Assembly (NCBI GenBank): GCA_902492205.1
Contig: CABUKU010000002.1
Location: 264,621 to 328,620 of the forward strand
Source of the DNA: an uncultured Bacteroides sp.
Lineage (GTDB): Bacteria; Bacteroidota; Bacteroidia; Bacteroidales; Bacteroidaceae
Reading direction: 5' to 3'
Length of the DNA: 64,000 bases
Shown here piece by piece: positions 34,076 through 41,668 of this stretch. The notes under the pieces are model-generated. The model worked only from the letters and a program-made list of their open reading frames with translations. It was not told the DNA's origin and made no database searches. The position numbers and the translations under genes were made by a program. How positions within the stretch are numbered: the stretch's first letter is position 1; every line of letters begins with the position of its first letter.

Positions 34076-35650
34076 GTGACAAGCGAACTCGTAGTTGATG
34101 TACAGCCCAAAGAAATTTCCATCGCGCTCCTTGAGGACAAGAACCTGGTGGAACTTCAAAGCGAAGGACGAAATGCTTCCTTCTCGGTGGGCAATATGTA
34201 TTTAGGCCGCGTTAAGAAGTTAATGCCCGGCTTGAATGCCTGCTTCGTGGATGTTGGGTATGAAAAAGATGCTTTCCTTCATTATTTGGATTTAGGTCCT
34301 CAATTCAATTCTCTACAAAAGTATGTAAAGCAGACCTTAAGCGACAGGAAAAAACTCAATCCCATTTCAAAAGCAACTATTCTTCCCGATATTGAAAAAG
34401 ACGGAACAGTATCCGACACATTGAAAGTCGGTCAGGAAGTAGTTGTACAGATCGTTAAGGAACCCATCTCAACCAAAGGTCCCAGACTGACATCGGAAAT
34501 ATCTTTCGCAGGAAGATATCTGGTGCTGATCCCTTTTAATGATAAGGTTTCCGTTTCTCAAAAAATTAAATCGAGCGAAGAGCGTGCCCGGTTAAAACAA
34601 TTGCTTCAAAGTATCAAACCGAAGAACTTCGGGGTAATTGTGCGCACCGTTGCCGAAGGCAAACGCGTAGCCGAACTCGATGCAGAACTTAAAGTCCTGC
34701 TTAAACATTGGGATGAGACAATAACAAAGGTGCAAAAAACCACCAAGTTCCCAACGATGGTTTATGAAGAAACCAGCCGTACTGTTGCTTTACTGCGTGA
34801 CCTTTTCAACCCTTCATTCGAAAACATCTTCATCAATAATGAAACCGTATTCGAGGAAGTAAAAGACTACGTAACTCTCATTGCCCCTGAACGGGCAGGA
34901 ATCGTAAAGTTGTATAAAGGTCAACTTCCTATTTTTGATAACTTTGGCATCACCAAACAAGTCAAATCTTCGTTTGGTAAAACCGTATCTTACAAAAGTG
35001 GCGCTTATCTGATTATTGAACATACCGAAGCACTCCACGTAGTAGACGTGAACAGCGGTAACCGTTCGAAAGCAGCCAACGGACAAGAGGCAAACGCACT
35101 TGATGTGAACCTCGGAGCAGCCGATGAACTGGCACGCCAACTGCGATTAAGGGATATGGGAGGTATCATCGTTGTCGATTTTATTGATATGAATGAAGCT
35201 GAGAACAGACAAAAGCTCTACGAACGTATGTGTGCCAATATGCAGCTGGACAGAGCAAAGCACAACATTCTTCCTCTCAGCAAATTCGGATTGATGCAGA
35301 TAACCCGCCAGCGAGTACGTCCGGCAATGGATGTAAACACCAGTGAAACCTGCCCTACTTGTTTCGGCAAAGGGACTATCCGCCCATCTATCCTGTTTAC
35401 AGATACTTTAGAGAATAAGATTGATTACTTAGTAAACAAACTGAAGGTAAAGAAATTTACTCTACACATCCACCCATACGTAGCTGCATACGTAAACCAG
35501 GGACTTGTTTCCCTCAAACGTAAATGGCAGATGAAATATGGATTTGGAATCAAGATTATCCCAAACCAGAAGTTAGCCTTTCTGGAATATATATTCTATG
35601 ACTCGCAAGGCGAGGAAATAGATATGAAAGAGGAAATCGAAATCAAATAA
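34076..35650 (+). CDS. rng: Ribonuclease G/E family endoribonuclease
   Basis: 524 residues from a GTG start. An S1 domain (VGNMYLGRVKKLMPGLNACFVD in parts) is followed by the catalytic DNase I-like core with VVDVNSGNR and IIVVDFIDMNEAENR, and the zinc link CPTCFGKG near residue 423. It is about the length of RNase G and lacks the long RNase E tail. It processes rRNA and decays mRNA. Its 5' UTR contains a hairpin, and RNase E/G enzymes elsewhere autoregulate through leaders. Confidence 0.94.
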   Translation: MTSELVVDVQPKEISIALLEDKNLVELQSEGRNASFSVGNMYLGRVKKLMPGLNACFVDVGYEKDAFLHYLDLGPQFNSLQKYVKQTLSDRKKLNPISKATILPDIEKDGTVSDTLKVGQEVVVQIVKEPISTKGPRLTSEISFAGRYLVLIPFNDKVSVSQKIKSSEERARLKQLLQSIKPKNFGVIVRTVAEGKRVAELDAELKVLLKHWDETITKVQKTTKFPTMVYEETSRTVALLRDLFNPSFENIFINNETVFEEVKDYVTLIAPERAGIVKLYKGQLPIFDNFGITKQVKSSFGKTVSYKSGAYLIIEHTEALHVVDVNSGNRSKAANGQEANALDVNLGAADELARQLRLRDMGGIIVVDFIDMNEAENRQKLYERMCANMQLDRAKHNILPLSKFGLMQITRQRVRPAMDVNTSETCPTCFGKGTIRPSILFTDTLENKIDYLVNKLKVKKFTLHIHPYVAAYVNQGLVSLKRKWQMKYGFGIKIIPNQKLAFLEYIFYDSQGEEIDMKEEIEIK

Positions 35651-35654
35651 AAGT

Positions 35655-35691
35655 AAAAGGCTGTTTTTCAATTAAGGATGAACAGCCTTTT
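35655..35691 (+). terminator. Rho-independent terminator after rng
   Basis: AAAAGGCTGTT (35655-35665) pairs with AACAGCCTTTT (35681-35691), followed by CTTT. The 15-base loop and position 5 bases after the stop codon are typical. Confidence 0.85.
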
Positions 35692-35734
35692 CTTTCATTA
35701 CATAAAACCTAAACAAATCTTACACAAAAACTAT

Positions 35735-37069
35735 ATGGATACGACTAAATACTCATACAAACAAATCTGGATCATCACTTATCCTATCCTTGTCAGCCTC
35801 ATCATGGAACAGTTGATCGGGATGACAGATACCGCCTTCCTCGGACGTGTGGGCGAAGTGGAACTCGGTGCATCTGCCATTGCAGGTGTATTCTATCTTG
35901 TTATCTTTATGATAGCTTTCGGTTTCAGTATCGGAGCACAAATACTTATTGCCCGGCGCAACGGGGAGCAGAACTACCAAACCATCGGAAGCACCTTTTA
36001 TCAGGGAGTTTACTTCCTTTTGGCTATGGCAGCGGTAATGTTCACCCTGTCACAAATCTATTCTCCACATATTCTGAGCAGCATAATCAGTTCTCCCCAT
36101 ATCTATGATGCCTCTATCAGTTACATCAACTGGAGAGTATACGGGTTCTTCTTCTCTTTCGTAGGAGTAATGTTCCGGGCATTCTTTGTGGGAACGACAC
36201 AGACCAAGACACTGACTCTGAACTCCGTAGTAATGGTATTGTCGAACGTAGTGTTCAACTATATCCTGATATTCGGAAAGTTCGGATTTCCGGCACTCGG
36301 AATTGCAGGCGCGGCTATCGGTTCGTCGCTTGCCGAGTTGGTTTCGGTCATCTTCTTCATCATTTATACATGGAAACGGATCGACTGCAAAAAGTATGGC
36401 TTGAATGTACTGCCCAAATTCCGTTGGGACACTCTTAAACGAATACTGAACGTTTCTTTCTGGACTATGATACAAAACTTCTTCTCCCTATCCACTTGGT
36501 TCACATTCTTCCTGTTTGTGGAGCATCTGGGAGAACGGGCACTTGCCATTACCAACATTATCCGCAATGTTTCGGGTATTCCTTTCATGGTATCCATGGC
36601 CTTTGCCGCCACCTGCGGTTCGTTGGTCAGTAACCTGATCGGTGCGGGAGAAACCAAATATGTAAGGGCTACCATTCGGCAGCATATCCGCATAGGCTAT
36701 GCTTTCGTTATCCCTATATTGATAATATTCTGCTTATTCCCGAACGTCATACTGAGTATTTATACTGATATTCCGGAACTGCGGGAAGCCTCCATACCTT
36801 CCTTATGGGTATTATGCTCGGCTTACCTGATATTGGTTCCCGCCAATGTTTATTTCCAATCGGTATCGGGAACAGGAAATACACGCACTGCATTGGCAAT
36901 GGAATTGTGTGTGCTGACTATCTATGTAGCCTACATCAGTTACATTATCCTTTATCTGAAAGCAAACGTGGCTTTGTGCTGGACTTCCGAGTCTGTTTAT
37001 GGTACCTTCATCCTGTTGTTCTGTTACCTCTACATCAAGAAAGGAAACTGGCAAAGCAAACGAATATAA
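35735..37069 (+). CDS. MATE family efflux transporter
   Basis: 444 residues from the ATG at 35735; an upstream in-frame ATG lies in the rng terminator and is rejected. Twelve membrane segments are arranged as two bundles. PILVSLIMEQLIGMTDTAFLGRVG is the first helix pair with the typical D, and GAAIGSSLAELVS a later one. It exports drugs or cationic compounds by Na+ or H+ exchange; the substrate cannot be told from sequence. Confidence 0.92.
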   Translation: MDTTKYSYKQIWIITYPILVSLIMEQLIGMTDTAFLGRVGEVELGASAIAGVFYLVIFMIAFGFSIGAQILIARRNGEQNYQTIGSTFYQGVYFLLAMAAVMFTLSQIYSPHILSSIISSPHIYDASISYINWRVYGFFFSFVGVMFRAFFVGTTQTKTLTLNSVVMVLSNVVFNYILIFGKFGFPALGIAGAAIGSSLAELVSVIFFIIYTWKRIDCKKYGLNVLPKFRWDTLKRILNVSFWTMIQNFFSLSTWFTFFLFVEHLGERALAITNIIRNVSGIPFMVSMAFAATCGSLVSNLIGAGETKYVRATIRQHIRIGYAFVIPILIIFCLFPNVILSIYTDIPELREASIPSLWVLCSAYLILVPANVYFQSVSGTGNTRTALAMELCVLTIYVAYISYIILYLKANVALCWTSESVYGTFILLFCYLYIKKGNWQSKRI

Positions 37070-37071
37070 AT

Positions 37072-37136
37072 TTAATCCATTGCCCAATGATTTTTATTCA
37101 TTGGGCAATAAAAATAATTCATTGCCCGATGGATTA
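37072..37136. repeat. Second palindromic repeat family, copy 2
   Basis: TAATCCATTGCCCAATGA, TTCATTGGGCAAT and ATTCATTGCCCGATGGATTA form nested inverted repeats. The ATTGCCCGAT core also occurs at 8022-8032. It fills the gap between the convergent MATE and histidine kinase genes and touches the kinase stop codon, so it may end both transcripts. Confidence 0.7.
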
Positions 37137-38435
37137 TTGTTTAAATACAATTCTAAATCTTGTCAGCCCATCACTATATGTTCTCAACGAGAATGTACAG
37201 CCATGCTTGACAAGCACTTCACGGATAAATATCAAACCAATGCCCTGACCATTGGGCTTTGTGGAGAAGAACGGGCTGAACAGTTTCGTTTCCACCTCCT
37301 TACTGATGCCTTTTCCCGTATCTGCTATTTCAATGCAAACAGGATGCTGTGTGGTGGCAATGTAGATGTCACCGTCCTGTTCTATACTTTCGGCAGCATT
37401 CTTTATGATGTTTACCAAAACCTGTTCGAAAAGAGCCGGATCTATTCTCATCTCTGCCGTGTTGTCACATAAATCGAGATGAATAGTCACATTCCTGTCT
37501 CTGCAAGGGGTTTCCATGAAACGTTTGCAGGAAAATATCATTTCATTCAGATTAACAGGACTGAGTTGGGGTTCGGGTATCTTCACCACATTGGCAAAGT
37601 TGGTAATGAAGCGGCTCATGCTGAAACAACGGTCTATACACACACGCATCACTTCACGGATGTCTTCCGTTTGCTCCACATCGGTCAACGCCTGCTCTGC
37701 CGTGTCGAGAGTGGAAGTAATACCCGCCGTTGTGTTGTTTACCTCATGGGCAATCATGCGGATTACTTTCTCATAAGCCTTTTTCTCCGCTTTCATCACT
37801 TCATCCGTCAGACTTTCTATCAGGAAGAAAGGATGCGGGAAACCTTTATCCACGAAAGAAAGATGAGAGCAACGATAGATATTCGAGTCATTCAACCGCA
37901 CAGTTTGCACTTCATTCAAAGGAATGGCAATAAGCTCGCGGGCAAGCAAAGAATCCAACTCAGCCAAGCTTTTCCCAACCACCGAACCTACAACATCCGT
38001 TTCCAATATCTTAACCGCAGCCGGATTAAGCGAAGCAATCTTTTCATCGTGTGCCAAGATAATTACCCCCATAGGAGTGGCATTAATCAAAAGGTCGAGC
38101 AACTGGTTTTGTTCCCTTAACAGCAAACGCTCATTTTTGAGTTGTTCCATCATGCGATTGAAAACTTCCACCACACGATCTGCCTCAAACTCACCGACAG
38201 GACTCAGGCGGGAACTGAAATCCTGCTCTTGCAACAAGTTCATACCATTGCCGATGGTGCGGAGCGGTTTCACTACTTTGCGATAAAAAAACAGCAAAAG
38301 GATAAACGAAAAGAATATAAGCCCTTCCACTATATAGAACAGTTGCGGACTGCTTTGAATGGACACGTATGCCAGAATGGACAATACAGCCAGCAGCAAG
38401 ATACATAATATCCAGTATATTCCTTTCAGTCGCAT
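37134..38435 (-). CDS. Membrane sensor histidine kinase
   Basis: 433 residues from the ATG at 38435, which overlaps the regulator stop as TGATG. Two close membrane helices (about residues 6-26 and 32-51) leave almost no periplasmic loop. A HAMP-like linker, a PAS-like domain (INATPMGVIILAHDEKI) and the kinase follow: RMIAHEVNNTTAG (H box), NIIKNAAES (N box), DTGKGIS and GQGIGL (G boxes). It resembles NtrB/NtrY-type kinases, which work with sigma-54 regulators. The small extracytoplasmic loop suggests sensing within or near the membrane. Confidence 0.92.
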   Translation of the reverse strand: MRLKGIYWILCILLLAVLSILAYVSIQSSPQLFYIVEGLIFFSFILLLFFYRKVVKPLRTIGNGMNLLQEQDFSSRLSPVGEFEADRVVEVFNRMMEQLKNERLLLREQNQLLDLLINATPMGVIILAHDEKIASLNPAAVKILETDVVGSVVGKSLAELDSLLARELIAIPLNEVQTVRLNDSNIYRCSHLSFVDKGFPHPFFLIESLTDEVMKAEKKAYEKVIRMIAHEVNNTTAGITSTLDTAEQALTDVEQTEDIREVMRVCIDRCFSMSRFITNFANVVKIPEPQLSPVNLNEMIFSCKRFMETPCRDRNVTIHLDLCDNTAEMRIDPALFEQVLVNIIKNAAESIEQDGDIYIATTQHPVCIEIADTGKGISKEVETKLFSPFFSTKPNGQGIGLIFIREVLVKHGCTFSLRTYSDGLTRFRIVFKQ

Positions 38436-39790
38436 CAAACGGTTATGTTATATTTCTCCAATCTCCTGTAAAGTGCCGCACGGCTGATTCCCAATGCCAT
38501 TGCCACCTGAGACAGATTATTGTTATATCTTTCCAAAGTATGCAGAATGGTTTGTTTCTCTATTTCCTCCAGTGTCATTCCGGGACGAATGGCAGCATCG
38601 CGCACATCCTCACGGGCCTGATACTGATTCTCGAAATCCCGTGCCTCGAGAGTCTCTTTTCCACTGACAAGCATCGTGCGCTCCACCAAGTTTTTCAACT
38701 CACGGATATTGCCGGGATAAGGCAGACGTTGCAGAAACTCGACCGCATCCGAAGAAAACTGCACATGCGGCAATCCGTTTGTACGTGTCTGTATGTCGGC
38801 AAAGTGACGGGCAAGCAAAGGAATATCCTCTTTACGTTCGCGCAACGACGGCAGATGAACGGTTATCAGGTTGATGCGATAAAACAAATCTTCACGGAAC
38901 GTGTGCTCCCGCACCATGCCGGGCAAATCACAATTCGTAGCACTTACCACGCGCACATCCACCTTCCGCGGACGGCTGTCGCCAAGCACTTCGAACGTTT
39001 GGTCTTGCAACACCCGCAATAACTTCACTTGGCAACTTAAATCGAGATCGCCTATTTCATCAAGAAAGATAGTTCCTTTGTGGGCAAGTTCGAAACGTCC
39101 CGTCCTGTCGGTCGAGGCATCTGTAAATGCTCCTTTCTTGTGACCGAACATTTCACTCTCGAAAAGGCTTTGCGATATGCCGCCAAGATTCACTTTCACA
39201 AAAGCTTCTTTTGCACGGGTACTATTCATGTGCACGGCTTCGGCTATCAGTTCCTTACCCGTTCCGCTCTCTCCCGTGATGAGTACCGAAGCGTTAGTCC
39301 GGGCAATACGCGCCACGGTGTTCAATACTTCCATCAATGCAGGGGATTTCCCTATTATCTTATCGAAACGGAACTTACCGTCTATCTCCGTGCGGTCTTT
39401 TGCGGGGGAGGTTTCTTCTTTCCTGTTCAGTTCCAAAGCCGTATTGATGGAGTTCAGCAATGCGGCATTGTTCCACGGCTTGGTTACAAAATCGAACGCC
39501 CCCGTCTGCATACCTTGAACGGCAAGCGAGATACTTCCCCATGCGGTCATTAATATGACAGGAACTTCGGGACGGAATATCTTTACTTGTTTCAGCAGCA
39601 CCAATCCTTCTTCTCCCGATGTACTCAATGAAAAATTCATATCCATCAAGATAAGCTCGGGAGCCACAGATCGCACCATTTCAATAGCTTCTTTGGGGGA
39701 TGCAACCACTTCCACCTCGTGCCCTACTCGTTTCAGCAGGAAAGAAAGGGAGGAACGTATTGCACTATCATCGTCTATTACTAATATCAT
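38435..39790 (-). CDS. NtrC-family sigma-54-dependent response regulator
   Basis: 451 residues. The receiver domain has DDD near residue 6 and the phospho-acceptor in LILMDMNFS (about residue 51). The AAA+ domain has GESGTGKELIAEA (Walker A), KKGAFTDAS and GTIFLDEIGDL (Walker B). The C-terminal Fis-type helix-turn-helix ends GISRAALYRRLEKYNI. The sigma-54-contacting loop is GAFTDA rather than the usual GAFTGA. It is coupled to the kinase gene. The sigma-54 promoters and palindromes before tolC and before the membrane-fusion gene are its probable targets. Confidence 0.94.
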   Translation of the reverse strand: MILVIDDDSAIRSSLSFLLKRVGHEVEVVASPKEAIEMVRSVAPELILMDMNFSLSTSGEEGLVLLKQVKIFRPEVPVILMTAWGSISLAVQGMQTGAFDFVTKPWNNAALLNSINTALELNRKEETSPAKDRTEIDGKFRFDKIIGKSPALMEVLNTVARIARTNASVLITGESGTGKELIAEAVHMNSTRAKEAFVKVNLGGISQSLFESEMFGHKKGAFTDASTDRTGRFELAHKGTIFLDEIGDLDLSCQVKLLRVLQDQTFEVLGDSRPRKVDVRVVSATNCDLPGMVREHTFREDLFYRINLITVHLPSLRERKEDIPLLARHFADIQTRTNGLPHVQFSSDAVEFLQRLPYPGNIRELKNLVERTMLVSGKETLEARDFENQYQAREDVRDAAIRPGMTLEEIEKQTILHTLERYNNNLSQVAMALGISRAALYRRLEKYNITV

Positions 39791-39832
39791 CTTTATTGTA
39801 TTTGATTACAAATATAGTGGTTTTAATTAAAA

Positions 39833-41311
39833 TCACTTCCTGATTATCTGTTCAAATTCTGCGTCGAGTGTTGTGCCGGTATTGAAATCATAGAGTGTCA
39901 GGCTGCGAACCTGATAATAATAATACCAATATAAATAAAGTTCAGTTATGTGTTTCTGGCGGGCTTCGTCTTTGCTTGTCTGTGCATCGTTCAAGTCCAA
40001 CGTGTTAATCTTGCCGATAAGGAAAGTCTCGATACTGGTTTTGTAGCGCTGTTGGGCTATAATATCCGCTTCATCGGCAATGGTAAGCTGTGCCGCCTGA
40101 TTGTTGAACTGCTCCACCAACAAGAAAATATTCTGGTTAAAGTTCATCTGTTCCTGCCGGATACGGGAAGCAATCACCTCACGGTTGCTCTGTGCCACTT
40201 TCACCTTTCCGCGTCTCTTTCCCCAATCGAGAATAGGAATGCTAAAGCCAACTTCCACAATCTGGTTAGTCTTTAACCGATGAGCATCATAGGTTGCCGA
40301 AAAGTCTTTGTCCTTTCCCGTAAGACCAACGGAAGCAAACAGGTTGATGTTCCGCAAGTTTCCTTTGGCAGTTGCCACCTCATAGTCGGCTTCCAGTTGG
40401 CGACGGCGTATATTCGATGCAAAGGAGTTGTTTTCCAATGCTTTGTTGAGCACAATATGATAATCCAACTTCGTTTCGGGAGCAGATTCGGGAATAACGG
40501 GTTCTATCATTTCGTTTTCATCCAATCCAAGGAAAGCGCGCAACTGAAACATTTTGGCATTCAAATCACTCTCACTTTCCGTAACCGATGCCTTTGCCTG
40601 AAGCGCTTTGAGTTTCAGTTGAAGCAATTCATTCTCCGAGATTTGCCCCATTTTCCTTTTAGCCTTCGCCACTTCATAGAGTCGCTCGGCATTCTCTTGA
40701 TTCTGATGAGAGATAGCCACATTTGCCTTCGCTTGAATAAGGTTGAAGAAGTAGGTAATGGTAGTCATCGTCACCTCTTCCGTTGCAGATATGAAAGCTG
40801 CTTTTGCTTCTTTGTAACGCACCGGTTCGATGCGGCGTTTCCACTTAATATCGTTTACCCCGAAGATAGGTTGAGTCAAAGTGAGAGCCACAGGGACACT
40901 CATGTAACTATGCTCTTTTTCGCCATCCAACTGCTTGATGAAATCCAAAGATGAATTGAGTGACAACTTACCTCCCGTCAACCAAATGTTCTGGTCAATG
41001 GAAAGTTGTCCGTTCATATCCAGACTGTTGTTACGGACAAAAGAATAAGAACCGTCATCCTGCTGGTAGGCATTATACTTTTTATTGTAACTGGGTATCG
41101 TACCCGTAAAATTCACTTCGGGCAAAAGGTCGGCTTTGTAAGTGCGGTATTCCCAATAAGCCGTTTTCAACTCATTGAGCGCCACGGCGGCATCCACGCT
41201 CTGCACACGTGCAATATTAATAGCCTCTGCCAGCGTTAATTGTCTTTGTGCCGATACAGGTGCAAAAACCATCACGGTCAAAACAAGCGAAAGGAAAATA
41301 GATCTCATCAT
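39833..41311 (-). CDS. TolC family outer-membrane efflux channel
   Basis: 492 residues with a signal peptide (MRSIFLSLVLTVMVFAPVSAQ, cleavage after A-Q region). Two OEP domains with long heptad-rich helices show internal similarity (AINIARVQSVDAAVALNEL; EAKAAFISATEEVTMTTIT). It forms the outer-membrane exit of a tripartite pump with the fusion protein at 50008 and the ABC subunits between. It has its own sigma-54 promoter at 41336-41351. A second ATG at 41308 is an alternative start. Confidence 0.92.
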   Translation of the reverse strand: MMRSIFLSLVLTVMVFAPVSAQRQLTLAEAINIARVQSVDAAVALNELKTAYWEYRTYKADLLPEVNFTGTIPSYNKKYNAYQQDDGSYSFVRNNSLDMNGQLSIDQNIWLTGGKLSLNSSLDFIKQLDGEKEHSYMSVPVALTLTQPIFGVNDIKWKRRIEPVRYKEAKAAFISATEEVTMTTITYFFNLIQAKANVAISHQNQENAERLYEVAKAKRKMGQISENELLQLKLKALQAKASVTESESDLNAKMFQLRAFLGLDENEMIEPVIPESAPETKLDYHIVLNKALENNSFASNIRRRQLEADYEVATAKGNLRNINLFASVGLTGKDKDFSATYDAHRLKTNQIVEVGFSIPILDWGKRRGKVKVAQSNREVIASRIRQEQMNFNQNIFLLVEQFNNQAAQLTIADEADIIAQQRYKTSIETFLIGKINTLDLNDAQTSKDEARQKHITELYLYWYYYYQVRSLTLYDFNTGTTLDAEFEQIIRK

Positions 41312-41335
41312 ATCACAATTATTTTCCTTACCTAG

Positions 41336-41351
41336 TTCAAGTGTTGTGCCA
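41336..41351 (-). promoter_or_regulatory. Sigma-54 promoter of tolC
   Basis: The minus strand reads TGGCAC-AACAC-TTGAA (41351 to 41336), matching TGGCAC-N5-TTGCW at all but one key base. Transcription would start near 41325, 14 bases before the ATG, with a Shine-Dalgarno AAGGAA near 41327-41322. Confidence 0.85.
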
Positions 41352-41394
41352 AAAGCTTATTTTGCTGATTACGTGATAAATACAAAAACAGCAG

Positions 41395-41433
41395 GTGTCC
41401 GAAATCGGACACTTTATGTTCGGCTACGGACGA
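41395..41433. promoter_or_regulatory. Upstream activator palindromes for tolC
   Basis: A perfect palindrome GTGTCCG-AAAT-CGGACAC (41395-41412) is centred about 78 bp upstream of the expected start. A weaker copy ATGTTCG-GCTA-CGGACGA (41416-41433, 10/14) lies exactly 21 bp, two helical turns, further out. This is the arrangement of NtrC-type enhancer sites. The same palindrome at the same distance precedes the fusion-protein gene. Confidence 0.8.
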
Positions 41434-41467
41434 TTATACAGTAAGTTTAGGCAAAACGTGCCGTATG

Positions 41468-41609
41468 TTAAGGTGAAACGACCGCACATCTTCATAAAAA
41501 CACCTACACCTATATAAAACAAAGTCTACACTATTTTCATATATAGTGTAGACCTTATCATGCTTAAGTGTACTGCTTATTATCAGAATGTCAGGTCGTT
41601 TCAGCTTAA
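41468..41609. repeat. Nested hairpin region downstream of the hexosaminidase gene
   Basis: An outer inverted repeat TTAAGGTGAAACGACC (41468-41483) pairs with 41594-41609 (15/16). Inside it lies a perfect 11-bp stem GTCTACACTAT (41524-41534) / ATAGTGTAGAC (41543-41553), probably the terminator of the hexosaminidase gene. The rest of this 357-bp gap holds the tolC operators and promoter. No further ORF is seen here. Confidence 0.65.
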
Positions 41610-41668
41610 CCTTATGGATAAATGGAACTAAGTTTCCATATGGATAAACTTAATCCCCGACAGTTATC

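Noticed and set aside
35678..35734. Upstream start for the MATE transporter at 35678
   Set aside because: It lies within the rng terminator stem and adds a non-hydrophobic leader with no counterpart in MATE proteins; the ATG at 35735 precedes the first helix directly.
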